This document shows positions 7,834 to 14,932 of a stretch of 19,684 nucleotides of DNA, piece by piece; position 1 is the stretch's first letter; each line of letters begins with the position of its first letter. The notes under the pieces are model-generated. The model saw only the letters and a list, made by a program, of their open reading frames with translations, was not told where the DNA came from and did no database searches. The DNA is from Serpens sp035497635 (GTDB taxonomy: Bacteria; Pseudomonadota; Gammaproteobacteria; Pseudomonadales; Pseudomonadaceae): contig DATJDB010000234.1 of the NCBI GenBank assembly GCA_035497635.1, positions 1 through 19,684 of the forward strand, written 5' to 3'. The position numbers and the translations under genes were made by a program.

Positions 7834-8705
7834 GATCGGGCCGGTGTTCCAAATCCGGGCTTGCGGCCCAACCGATTCACCCACAGCGAACCAATGATGA
7901 TCAGGCCGCCTACGGTCAGGCGCAACAGGTCTTCCTCGGTATTCCAGAACAGTAGGTTGATCAGCAGCCCCATCGGCACGCTGAGGTTGTTCATCACCGC
8001 CAGGGTGCCGGCATCCACCAGGGTGGCACCCTTGTTCCACCAGAACTGTCCGAGGGCCGTGGCCAGCAGGCCCATCCATACCAGCACGCCCCACTGCAGG
8101 TCGGTGTTCGGCAGGCGCTGCGGGTTGCCCAGCAGCAGCCAGGCCGGCAGCACCACCAGCAGAGCGCCGAGGAAGAAATAGCCGAAGCGGCGGAACAGCG
8201 GGATATCGCTCGGATGACGAACCACCAGCCGCTTGTACAGCACCTGGCCGGCGGCAAAGGTGAAGTTGGCGATCTGCAGCAGGACGAAGCCGAGCAGGAA
8301 GTCGCCGCCGATCTGGTCATAACGAATCAGCGCCGCGCCGAACACCGCCAGGGCGGCGGCCAGCAGCGCCCAGCCATTGAAACGGCGATTCAGGGCATCG
8401 TCGATCAGCGTGACGTGCAGCGGCGTCAGCACGGTAAACAGCAGCACCTCCGGCACCGTCAGCACATTGAAGCTCAGGTACAGGCAGAGGTAAGTGATGC
8501 CGAACTGCAGCGCGCCGACCAGCATCACGCCGCCGATGAAGCGCGGCGCCACACCGCGCCACAGGGTGAAGGGCATGAACACCAGGGCGGCCAGCACCAC
8601 CCGGGTAAGCACCGCGAAATAACTGTCCACCTGACCGGCCAGGAAGGCGCCGATCAGGTTGAAGGAAACCGCCCAGAGAAGCGTGACGATGAGGAGGTAA
8701 TGCAT
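7830..8705 (-). CDS. EamA/DMT-family transporter, about ten membrane helices
   Basis: The 291-residue product is highly hydrophobic throughout. Its pattern of about ten membrane helices in two halves is typical of the drug/metabolite transporter superfamily (two EamA domains). Visible segments include LLIVTLLWAVSFNLIGAFLA near the N-terminus, LLFTVLTPLHVTLIDDAL, and the late GLLATALGQFWWNKGATLVD, LSVPMGLLINLLFW and LTVGGLIIIGSLWVNRLG. The start is supported by AGGAG about 7 bases upstream. Substrate is unknown; relatives move amino acids, amines or carboxylates. It lies downstream of endA on the same strand with an 83-base gap. The stop TAG sits inside the GTAG leader of the adjacent palindromic repeat, so the C-terminus may have been set by insertion of that repeat. 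Confidence 0.85.
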   Translation of the reverse strand: MHYLLIVTLLWAVSFNLIGAFLAGQVDSYFAVLTRVVLAALVFMPFTLWRGVAPRFIGGVMLVGALQFGITYLCLYLSFNVLTVPEVLLFTVLTPLHVTLIDDALNRRFNGWALLAAALAVFGAALIRYDQIGGDFLLGFVLLQIANFTFAAGQVLYKRLVVRHPSDIPLFRRFGYFFLGALLVVLPAWLLLGNPQRLPNTDLQWGVLVWMGLLATALGQFWWNKGATLVDAGTLAVMNNLSVPMGLLINLLFWNTEEDLLRLTVGGLIIIGSLWVNRLGRKPGFGTPARS

Positions 8706-8788
8706 GAGGTGCTCCTGACAAGAGCGCCGACATTACGCAGAGTGCGCAGCCAGCACAATCGCCCGTCCGGGCCGGATCCTTTCCCTGG

Positions 8789-9493
8789 CTAGCGGCGTGC
8801 GAGCGGGTCGCACTGGCTCAGATCCACCTCGCCCACGTAGGAATTGGCATTGCCCTGCACGCAGGCGATCTTGCGGTTGCGCCATTGCTCCCATTCGCTG
8901 ACCGGGTACTGGCGGTTCCAGATGTCGTACAGGCGCTGGTCCTGGCGCGACAGGCGCAGGCGGTAGCGGTCGCTCATGTACAGGTAGATACGCGCGATGG
9001 CGCCCCGGGTGTAGTCCGGCGGCATGGCGGTACGCTGTTTGAAGTCCACCACGAACGGGCAGGCGCCGTACTGATAAGGCTTCTGGGTGAGCATGCCGAA
9101 GCCGTAATTGCTGCGGTCGCCATTCACCTCGCCAATGGATGGCACCAGATTGTGCAGGTCCGCTTCCGCGCGGCTGAACACCGGGTCGTTGGCCGTGCAG
9201 TTCTTGCGCCCGCCATCCTGCCAGCATTGGCGCTGATGACCGATCACCCAGGCCGGCACCACATGCTCCCACTCGATCCGGCCGGCGCGCTGGGCATTCT
9301 TGCGCGGTTCATAGCCACAGCTGTCCAGGTCGACGCGCTTGCCCTTGTAATTGCAGCCGCAATAGAACTCTACCGGCCGTTCCGCATAAAGCTTCCAGGC
9401 AATCTTCTTGGCTTCGGAAAAGGTGCGGGGAGCATCGGCCTGGACGAAATGAACGGGCAGGGCGATGAACAGCAGGGCGAACAGCAGGCGCAT
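8789..9493 (-). CDS. endA: Endonuclease I (secreted DNase)
   Basis: This is a periplasmic or secreted non-specific endonuclease of the EndA / Vvn / Dns family. From the chosen ATG the product is 234 residues, matching the family. A signal peptide (MRLLFALLFIALPVHFVQA) precedes DAPRTFSEAK. The beta-beta-alpha-metal motif is intact: RIEWEHVVPAW with Glu76-His77, followed by DLHNLVPSIGEVNGDRSN. Several cysteines (such as Cys45, Cys47 and Cys59) suggest disulfides in the exported protein. The frame is open back to 9535 and ATG 9511 is another possible start; 9493 is preferred because it places the signal peptide at the N-terminus. Relatives degrade extracellular DNA and affect biofilm dispersal and DNA uptake. 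Confidence 0.92.
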   Translation of the reverse strand: MRLLFALLFIALPVHFVQADAPRTFSEAKKIAWKLYAERPVEFYCGCNYKGKRVDLDSCGYEPRKNAQRAGRIEWEHVVPAWVIGHQRQCWQDGGRKNCTANDPVFSRAEADLHNLVPSIGEVNGDRSNYGFGMLTQKPYQYGACPFVVDFKQRTAMPPDYTRGAIARIYLYMSDRYRLRLSRQDQRLYDIWNRQYPVSEWEQWRNRKIACVQGNANSYVGEVDLSQCDPLARR

Positions 9494-9633
9494 GGAAACT
9501 CTCGACAACATGACTGAGAGCGCATCCGTGCGCACGAGGCCGCGATTCTAGCCTGCCGCTGGCCCGCAAGTGCAAGGAATACAAGAGCTTGCGCGGAGTC
9601 GGTGCGCGTGCGGAGCCGCTAACTCACCGCCCC

Positions 9634-9658
9634 GTTGGAGCGGCTTCAGCCGCGATGC
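9634..9658 (+). repeat. Single REP-like palindrome
   Basis: GTTGGAGCGGCTTCAGCCGC followed by GATGC contains the stem GCGGCT / AGCCGC around TC. It has the same layout as the REP heads elsewhere in the window (GGAGCG-stem-TC-stem-CGCGA). The usual GTGG leader is degenerate here (GTTGG). No partner arm is evident nearby. Confidence 0.55.
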
Positions 9659-9807
9659 TTGCGCGCGAGCACAATCGCAACCAAAGCCGCCGCCATAGAA
9701 ATGCGGTTGCATCCGCCCCGGCCCGAAGCCGCCCCAACGAAAGCTCCGACCAACGGCGGGTTTCTCTAAGTGTTTGTTCTACTGGCAAAAAAAAATCGCC
9801 TTCGGGG

Positions 9808-9852
9808 AAAAATATTGTTGACAGGGTTTCGGGTCGAACCTAATATGCGCCC
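9808..9852 (+). promoter_or_regulatory. Strong sigma-70 promoter of the tRNA operon
   Basis: TTGACA (9818-9823), a perfect -35, and TAATAT (9841-9846) are spaced exactly 17 bases apart. The A/T-rich AAAAATATT just upstream resembles an UP element. The GC-rich stretch GCGCCCCG after the -10 is the discriminator type seen at stringently controlled stable-RNA promoters. Transcription should begin near 9853, about 11 bases before the first tRNA. Confidence 0.85.
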
Positions 9853-9863
9853 CGTCCTGACAC

Positions 9864-9939
<76 letters not shown>

Positions 9940-9971
9940 AATCTCTTTTGAGATTCGGTACTGAAGGTTTC

Positions 9972-10047
9972 GTCCCCTTCGTCTAGTGGCCTAGGACACC
10001 GCCCTTTCACGGCGGTAACAGGGGTTCGAGTCCCCTAGGGGACGCCA
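9972..10047 (+). tRNA. tRNA-Glu (anticodon TTC), copy 1
   Basis: The 76-base gene has an encoded CCA. The acceptor stem is GTCCCCT / AGGGGAC. The anticodon stem CCGCC / GGCGG encloses CTTTCAC, giving TTC, which reads GAA and GAG. It lies 32 bases after tRNA-Ala copy 1 with no terminator between. Confidence 0.97.
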
Positions 10048-10100
10048 TATTCCAGCGGTATCGCAGCAATGCGGTACACACGTCGAGAGACGCAAAATCC

Positions 10101-10176
<76 letters not shown>

Positions 10177-10188
10177 AATTCCACGACA

Positions 10189-10214
10189 GGCCAGCGCAAG
10201 CTGGCCTTGTTCTT
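10189..10214 (+). terminator. Terminator-like hairpin between tRNA-Ala 2 and tRNA-Glu 2
   Basis: GGCCAGC and GCTGGCC form a 7-bp stem with a GCAA tetraloop, followed by TTGTTCTT. The T run is broken, so full termination is unlikely. It could instead act as an attenuator or as an RNA-processing signal inside the precursor. Confidence 0.45.
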
Positions 10215-10224
10215 CGAAGGTTTC

Positions 10225-10300
10225 GTCCCCTTCGTCTAGTGGCCTAGGACACCGCCCTTTCACGGCGGTAACAGGGGTTCGAGTCCCCTAGGGGACGCCA
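10225..10300 (+). tRNA. tRNA-Glu (anticodon TTC), copy 2
   Basis: All 76 bases are identical to the copy at 9972-10047. The preceding GAAGGTTTC is also shared by both copies, so the duplication included a few bases of upstream sequence. Confidence 0.97.
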
Positions 10301-10329
10301 TTTTCTTGCCCGTGCATTTTGCGGGGATC

Positions 10330-10361
10330 AAGGGTCGCCCATGTGGCGGCCCTTTTGTTTT
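10330..10361 (+). terminator. Rho-independent terminator of the tRNA operon
   Basis: AAGGGTCGCC pairs with GGCGGCCCTT (10 bp, one G-T wobble) around a 5-base loop, followed by TTGTTTTGT. It lies 29 bases after the last tRNA and closes the four-gene operon. Confidence 0.85.
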
Positions 10362-10402
10362 GTCCGTGAAAAAGTACCCTTGGTCACGGCTGCCTCAACT
10401 CT

Positions 10403-10455
10403 GTGGGAGCGGGCTTGTCCGCGAGCTAAAGGCTCGCGAATGAATTCGCCCCCGC
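10403..10455. repeat. REP inverted pair upstream of the aldolase gene
   Basis: The left arm 10403-10426 (GTGGGAGCGGGCTTGTCCGC plus GAGC) and the right arm 10432-10455 (GCTCGCGAATGAATTCGCCC plus CCGC) are imperfect inverted copies around TAAAG. They are the same two arm types as at 5641-5713, but the middle is only 5 bases and the right edge is degenerate. Confidence 0.8.
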
Positions 10456-10569
10456 CGGGGGTTGCACCTCTATCCGCTGGCCTTGCTCGGGAAGTATTTG
10501 CGATCATGCGCGGGTCGCACAGCTAGATGCTGGGTGATTTTTCCTATTTGCAGCGTGGGAGTGCGAGCC

Positions 10570-11220
10570 ATGAGCCTGACGATGGAAGCGATTTTGCAGC
10601 AGGCCCGTCCGGTTCTGCCGGTGCTGGTGATCGAGGATGTGGGCCACGCGCTGGATCTGGCGCAGGCACTGCATGCTGGTGGCACTCGTGTGCTGGAAGT
10701 GACCCTGCGCACGCCGCGCGCGCTGGAGGCCGTGTCGATCATCCGTCGCGAACTGCCGGACCTGATCGTCGGCGCCGGCACGTTGATCCATGCCGAGCAA
10801 TTCCTCGAAGCCCGCGACGCCGGCGCGCAGTTCGCCGTCAGTCCCGGCTGCACCGAACGTCTGGCGCTGGCCGCGGAAGATCTGCAAATGCCGTATTTGC
10901 CGGGTGTGCTCACGCCGTCGGAAGTGCTGATGGCGCTGGAATTCGGTTACCGCTCGCTGAAACTGTTTCCGGCCAACGGCACCAGCAGCCTGAAGATGCT
11001 CAAAAGCCTCAAGGGGCCGTTCACCGGCATCCGCTTCTGTCCTACCGGTGGCGTCAATGTCGACAATCTGCTGACCTTCCTGCGCCTGCCCAACGTGGCT
11101 TGCGTCGGCGGCACCTGGATTGCCCCGGCCGATCTGGTCAAGGCGCGCGCCTGGGACCAGATCACCCAGTTGGCCAGCGAGGCCTGTTCCCTGGCCGCCA
11201 GCCTGGATGCGCCACGATGA
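10570..11220 (+). CDS. eda: Eda-like KDPG/KHG aldolase
   Basis: This class I aldolase belongs to the KDPG/KHG family, which splits 2-keto-3-deoxy-6-phosphogluconate into pyruvate and glyceraldehyde 3-phosphate in the Entner-Doudoroff pathway. The product is 216 residues, the normal length. Glu43 lies in LEVTLRTP, GAGT is at residues 68-71, and the Schiff-base lysine is Lys131 in RSLKLFPAN. RFCPTGG is the phosphate-binding motif. ATG 10570 is chosen because GGGAG is 8 bases upstream and the N-terminus then fits the family. In classical Eda enzymes the lysine motif reads FFPAE or LFPAE; here Asn136 replaces the Glu. The gene is not in the usual Pseudomonas zwf-pgl-eda setting and overlaps a thioesterase gene. 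It may therefore be a second, specialised paralogue, so the symbol denotes the family. Confidence 0.8.
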   Translation: MSLTMEAILQQARPVLPVLVIEDVGHALDLAQALHAGGTRVLEVTLRTPRALEAVSIIRRELPDLIVGAGTLIHAEQFLEARDAGAQFAVSPGCTERLALAAEDLQMPYLPGVLTPSEVLMALEFGYRSLKLFPANGTSSLKMLKSLKGPFTGIRFCPTGGVNVDNLLTFLRLPNVACVGGTWIAPADLVKARAWDQITQLASEACSLAASLDAPR

Positions 11221-11657
11221 AGTGGGATCTGCCCGATCCCTTCGTGCTCGAGCTGGATGTGGCGTCGAATGATATCGACGAGCTGGGCCATGCCAACAAC
11301 GCCGTCTATGTCAGGTGGATGGAGCGCTGCGCCTGGAGCCATTCGCAGCACCTTGGCCTGGACCTGGCCGCCTACCGGCGGCTGGATCGGGCCATGGCGG
11401 TGGTGCGCCACGAGGTGAATTACCTGGTCAGCGCCTATCAGGGCGAACGCCTGTGCATGGGCACCTGGATCGTTGAGTCCGACCACAAGCTGCGCATGCT
11501 GCGGCGCTTTCAGCTGATTCGCCCGGCCGACGGCGCCACCCTGCTGCGCGCCCAGACCACCTTTGCCTGCATCGAGCTGTCCAGCGGTCGCCCACGGCGC
11601 ATGCCGGTCGAGTTTGTCGAAGGTTATGGCAAGGCGCTGGTGATGACACAGCCGTAG
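11217..11657 (+). CDS. Hotdog-fold acyl-CoA thioesterase (4HBT/YbgC-like)
   Basis: The 146-residue product matches the 4-hydroxybenzoyl-CoA thioesterase branch of the hotdog superfamily. The N-terminal motif NDIDELGHANNAVYVRWMER contains the likely catalytic Asp21 and the conserved GH-NN-Y-E pattern of the long helix. VVRHEVNYLVSAYQGERL follows, as in the family's central strands. Such enzymes hydrolyse acyl-CoA or acyl-ACP thioesters in the cytoplasm; the substrate here is unknown. The ATG overlaps the aldolase stop as ATGA, so the two are translationally coupled and probably act together. No ribosome-binding site is needed under coupling. A single REP palindrome begins 12 bases after the stop. 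Confidence 0.85.
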   Translation: MKWDLPDPFVLELDVASNDIDELGHANNAVYVRWMERCAWSHSQHLGLDLAAYRRLDRAMAVVRHEVNYLVSAYQGERLCMGTWIVESDHKLRMLRRFQLIRPADGATLLRAQTTFACIELSSGRPRRMPVEFVEGYGKALVMTQP

Positions 11658-11669
11658 GCAGCCGCCGAC

Positions 11670-11697
11670 GAGCTCGCGGACGAGTCCGCCCCCACAG
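11670..11697 (-). repeat. Single REP palindrome after the thioesterase gene
   Basis: Read on the minus strand it is CTGTGGGGGCGGACTCGTCC followed by GCGAGCTC. This is nearly identical to the left arm of the pair after der, including the GTGG leader and the stem GCGGAC / GTCCGC. No second arm is present in the 90 bases before dusC. Confidence 0.75.
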
Positions 11698-11787
11698 AGC
11701 CGGTCGCGGTGCTGGACCCGCGCCAGCTCCCACCTGCGCAATCATCCCCGTACACTACGCGCCCTTTGCGCTACACGAGTTTTCCCC

Positions 11788-12756
11788 ATGCAAATCGCCC
11801 TGGCTCCCATGGAGGGGCTGGTCGACGAACTGATGCGCGACCTGCTCACCCGCGTGGGCGGCGTCGACTGGTGCGTCACCGAATTCATTCGCGTCTGTGA
11901 TCGCCTGCTGCCGGAGAGCCATTTCCTCAAACTGGCGCCGGAACTGGCGCGCGGTTCGCGTACCGCCGGCGGTACGCCGATGCGCGTGCAGTTGCTGGGT
12001 TCCGATCCCGTCTGTCTGGCTGACAATGCCGCTTACGTCTGCGAGCTGGGTGCGCCGGTCATCGACCTGAACTTCGGCTGCCCGGCCAAGACGGTGAACA
12101 AGTCGCGCGGCGGGGCGGTATTGCTCAGGGAGCCGGAGCTGCTCAATCGCATTCTCGAGGAAGTGCGCCGCGCGGTGCCGGCCGCGATTCCGGTTACCGC
12201 CAAGATGCGTCTGGGTGTCGACAGCCCGGATCGCGCCCTGGACTGCGCCCGGGCGCTGGTTGAGGGTGGTGCGGGGCAGTTGGTGGTGCACGCGCGGACC
12301 AAGGCGCAGGGTTACCGGCCGCCGGCGCACTGGGAATGGGTCGCGCGGGTGCAGGAAGTGGTGCGCGTGCCGGTGTTCGCCAACGGCGAAATCTGGACGC
12401 TGGACGACTGGCGGCGCTGTCGCGAAGTCAGCGGCGTGCAGGATGTGATGCTCGGTCGCGGTCTGGTGGCGCGTCCCGACCTGGCGCGGCAAATCGCTGC
12501 CGCCCGTGCCGGCAACGCCGTCGAACCCATGAACTGGGTTGAGCTGCAACCGCTGTTGCGTGAGTTCTGGCAGCGCTCGCGCAGCCGCCTGGCACCACGC
12601 TATGCGCCGGGTCGTCTCAAGCAATGGCTGGGCATGTTGAGCCGTGGCTACCCGGAAGCGATCACCCTGTTCGAGCGGATTCGCCGGGAACAGGACTGTG
12701 ATCGCATCGAAGCGCTGTTGCATGCGGAAGGCAAAGCGCTTCTCCGGGCCGGCTGA
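11788..12756 (+). CDS. dusC: DusC, tRNA-dihydrouridine(16) synthase
   Basis: DusC is an FMN-dependent flavoenzyme that reduces uridine 16 in the D-loop of tRNAs to dihydrouridine. The product is 322 residues (E. coli DusC is about 315). The TIM barrel begins MQIALAPMEGLVDELMRDLL. The catalytic cysteine is Cys98 in DLNFGCPAKTVNKSRGGA, at the same position as in the E. coli enzyme. Further motifs are AKMRLGVD, VHARTKAQGY (Dus signature), FANGEIWTLDDW and DVMLGRGLVARPD (phosphate binding). The C-terminal helical domain recognises tRNA. No strong ribosome-binding site is visible, but the start fits the family N-terminus. The choice of DusC over DusA/DusB rests on the C-P-A-K-T-V-N-K pattern and length. 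Confidence 0.93.
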   Translation: MQIALAPMEGLVDELMRDLLTRVGGVDWCVTEFIRVCDRLLPESHFLKLAPELARGSRTAGGTPMRVQLLGSDPVCLADNAAYVCELGAPVIDLNFGCPAKTVNKSRGGAVLLREPELLNRILEEVRRAVPAAIPVTAKMRLGVDSPDRALDCARALVEGGAGQLVVHARTKAQGYRPPAHWEWVARVQEVVRVPVFANGEIWTLDDWRRCREVSGVQDVMLGRGLVARPDLARQIAAARAGNAVEPMNWVELQPLLREFWQRSRSRLAPRYAPGRLKQWLGMLSRGYPEAITLFERIRREQDCDRIEALLHAEGKALLRAG

Positions 12757-12935
12757 CTTGCCGCTGCGCCGTACACGGCTATCGTGACGAAACGGTTACG
12801 ACGCAGGTCCGCTGGTCGCATGGAAGCGCTCGGGTTGTCATGTGCGGGAGGGAGGTCGTGCCGGCAAGCCGGAGGCGTGAGTGCCGCACCGGGATTTTCT
12901 GCTTGCGGGATCGCCCGCGTTGCCTGGAAACCCGT

Positions 12936-14600
12936 ATGCCCGCTCTCAAGCCTTTCCTGCTGCTCGCCTATCTCATGTCCGGTCACGGCTACTACACGGC
13001 ACGCCTGGCCGAACTGGAAGGCACCGCTGCCACCCTCCTGTTTCTCGGGCTCTTTACCGTTCTGGTCGTCTGCCTGTTCCTGGCGGCCTTTAGTCGGCAG
13101 GCGCTCCTGCGCTGGAGTTACGCGCTGGCGCTGTTCGGCGCCGCGGTGTTCTTCGACACCTACCATCGCGTCACGGTCGATTACCTGACCTACCCGCAGT
13201 TCGTGTCGCTGCTGCATTCCCATGCCTTCATCGACGAGGCGTACCAGCAGTTTCGCGACAGCATCCTGTACGCCACGGCGACCGGTCTGCTGCTGCTGTT
13301 CGGCATCGGTCTGAAGCCAGCGTCCGCGCCCGTGCCGGGCTGGGTGGCTGGCGCTGCGCCCTGGGTCGGCCTGGTACTGCTGGCCAGTGTGCTGTTCGTG
13401 CGCGCCGGCGCGGGCGCGCGCGGGCTGCCGGTGATGTACACGCCGCTAGCCTACTTGGGCCTGTATGGCTACGAAGCGCTGAGCGACACCGTTGGCGAGC
13501 GTCAGCCGGTCGCGCTGCCACGCGGCGAGCGGGTCATCGATCACGACATCGTGCTGATCGTCGATGAAAGCGTGTCCGGGCATTATCTGGACATCAACCA
13601 CCCGCAAGGCGTACCCAGCGGCCTGGCCGCCTTGCCGGTCGGGGTGAGCCTGTTCAACTACGGTTACGCCGCCTCGATCGCCAACTGCAGCGCCGACACC
13701 AACGTCACCCTGCGCCATGGCGGTACGCGTGACGATTACCTGCGCATCAACTCCACCATGCCGTCCATCTGGCAGTACGCCCGGCAGGCCGGGTTGCGCA
13801 CCGTATACATCGATGCCCAGCGCACCCATGGCGCCTTGCAGAACCTGATGACCAAGGATGAGGTGCTGGAGTTGGACGCCTTCATCCAGTACGACGATGT
13901 GCCGGTGCGCGACCGCGACATGGCGGTGGCGGATAGCCTGGCCGAGCTGCTCGGCAACGATCGGGCCGAGCTGATCCTGGTCAACAAGATGGGCGCGCAC
14001 TTCCCGGTGCACGACAAGTTCCCGGACGAATTTCTGCGCTACCAGCCGGCGCTGCCGCGCGGCCGCTACCTGAACGTCGGCGATACCGGCGAGCGGGCCG
14101 GCTTCGATGGCACCGCCGAGGACTGGATCCGTTACCGCAACTCCTATCGCAACACCCTGTTATGGAATGTCGGGGAATTCTTCACCCGCCTGCTGGCACG
14201 CGCCGACCTGAGTCGCGCCGTGGTGCTGTACACCTCGGACCATGGTCAGGACCTGCATGAACGCGGCAATCCCGGGCTGAACACACACTGCGGTGGCGAT
14301 CCGGTGGTGGAGGAGGGGCTGGTGCCGCTGCTCGTCCTGCAGGGCGGCAACCTGACGACCCTAGACTGGCAAACCGAGCTGGAGGCCAATCGCAACAAGT
14401 CCAGCCACTACAACCTGTTCCCGACCTTGCTGGAGCTGCTTGGCTACCAACGCGAGGCGATACGGGCGACTTACGGCGCCTCGCTGAGTCAGCGCAGCGA
14501 GGACGAGTTCACATTCAATACCCGCTTCAACGCCCGCCTGGGCGCCGAGCCGAGCTGGAAGCGTATCGAACTGGACGAGGTGGTTTCGCCGGATTTGTAG
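12936..14600 (+). CDS. Membrane-anchored sulfatase / phosphoethanolamine-transferase superfamily enzyme
   Basis: The 554-residue product has an N-terminal membrane part with about four to five hydrophobic segments (near residues 5-20, 30-52, 60-73, 110-126 and 136-155). A periplasmic alkaline-phosphatase-fold domain follows from about residue 200. Metal-site motifs are visible: DIVLIVDES with Glu211, NKMGAHFPVH with His355, TSDHGQDLHERG with Asp435-His436, and His451. The nucleophile is probably Ser252 or Thr255 in ANCSADTN; the usual EptA motif SCGT is changed, so this is unresolved. Relatives (EptA, EptB, OpgE, CptA) transfer phosphoethanolamine to lipid A, glucans or proteins. The frame is open back to 12840, but ATG 12936 places the first helix at the N-terminus. 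It sits directly upstream of the flgB operon, separated by a triple-hairpin repeat. Confidence 0.8.
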   Translation: MPALKPFLLLAYLMSGHGYYTARLAELEGTAATLLFLGLFTVLVVCLFLAAFSRQALLRWSYALALFGAAVFFDTYHRVTVDYLTYPQFVSLLHSHAFIDEAYQQFRDSILYATATGLLLLFGIGLKPASAPVPGWVAGAAPWVGLVLLASVLFVRAGAGARGLPVMYTPLAYLGLYGYEALSDTVGERQPVALPRGERVIDHDIVLIVDESVSGHYLDINHPQGVPSGLAALPVGVSLFNYGYAASIANCSADTNVTLRHGGTRDDYLRINSTMPSIWQYARQAGLRTVYIDAQRTHGALQNLMTKDEVLELDAFIQYDDVPVRDRDMAVADSLAELLGNDRAELILVNKMGAHFPVHDKFPDEFLRYQPALPRGRYLNVGDTGERAGFDGTAEDWIRYRNSYRNTLLWNVGEFFTRLLARADLSRAVVLYTSDHGQDLHERGNPGLNTHCGGDPVVEEGLVPLLVLQGGNLTTLDWQTELEANRNKSSHYNLFPTLLELLGYQREAIRATYGASLSQRSEDEFTFNTRFNARLGAEPSWKRIELDEVVSPDL

Positions 14601-14611
14601 GGTGCTGCTTC

Positions 14612-14705
14612 TGTGGGGCCGGCTTTATGCCGGCCGGCGGAGCCATGGGGGAGTACCCAAGGGCCGGCTGGCGCCGGCCTTGGCCGGGATAAACCCGGCC
14701 CCACA
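14612..14705. repeat. Triple-hairpin GGCCGG palindrome cluster
   Basis: The outer arms are inverted copies. The left arm reads TGTGGGGCCGGCTTTATGCC, then GGCC; the right arm, read from the outside, is TGTGGGGCCGGGTTTATCCC, then GGCC. Each forms its own 7-bp hairpin with a TTTAT loop (GGCCGGC / GCCGGCC and GGCCGGG / CCCGGCC). A third hairpin, GGCCGGC-TGGC-GCCGGCC, lies between them at 14662-14679. The GTGG leader again fits the REP type. It begins 11 bases after the preceding stop codon and may serve as its 3' hairpin. Confidence 0.75.
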
Positions 14706-14854
14706 ATTTGCGGCCCTCGAGTATTGAGCCTGCTGCCAATGTTCCAGATTTCTCTTCAGCCCCTTGCCGCCGGCGGCATGCCGTTGCCGCTTGCCACCCT
14801 TCCGGCCGACGTCTACCTCGCCTCAACCCCTTGAAAAACAAGCCTTTTGCTACA

Positions 14855-14870
14855 TGGCACAGTGCTTGCT
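14855..14870 (+). promoter_or_regulatory. Sigma-54 (RpoN) promoter of flgBCDE
   Basis: TGGCACAGTGCTTGCT matches the sigma-54 consensus TGGCAC-N5-TTGC, with the -24 GG and -12 GC elements 12 bases apart. It lies 62 bases upstream of the flgB ATG. In Pseudomonas this class of flagellar operon depends on RpoN and the activator FleR. Confidence 0.9.
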
Positions 14871-14932
14871 TTCCTTCTGGCAGGCAAGGCGACCGGCAAC
14901 GGCGCCCGGCAAACGATTCGAGGGAAAGGCAC

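Larger units (their letters stand above)
9494..9863. other. Intergenic region between divergent endA and tRNA operon
   Basis: About 370 bases without a supported gene. On the minus strand, TAGAAT (9545-9550) could be the -10 of an endA promoter with TTGCAC (9570-9575) as a poorly spaced (19-base) -35. Position 9634-9658 holds a single REP-like palindrome. The right end holds the tRNA promoter with A-rich sequence upstream. An 84-codon open frame at 9589-9843 shows no protein-like features and no ribosome-binding site. Confidence 0.5.
14601..14932. other. Intergenic region before flgB
   Basis: The 332 bases hold a triple-hairpin repeat (14612-14705) and a sigma-54 promoter (14855-14870). The 150 bases between them contain no supported gene. 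They are where an activator such as FleR would be expected to bind, but I recognise no specific site. Confidence 0.5.

Noticed and set aside
8214..8792. 192-codon plus-strand open frame antisense to the transporter gene
   Set aside because: Its composition is Gln/His/Glu-rich from mirrored hydrophobic codons. The minus-strand frame has a good Shine-Dalgarno and clear membrane helices.
9589..9843. 84-codon plus-strand open frame between endA and the tRNA genes
   Set aside because: It runs through a REP-like palindrome and the tRNA promoter, has no ribosome-binding site and no family resemblance.
12840..12935. Upstream in-frame ATG giving the sulfatase-like protein 32 extra residues
   Set aside because: The added segment is Arg/Cys-rich, unlike a membrane-protein N-terminus, and no Shine-Dalgarno precedes it.
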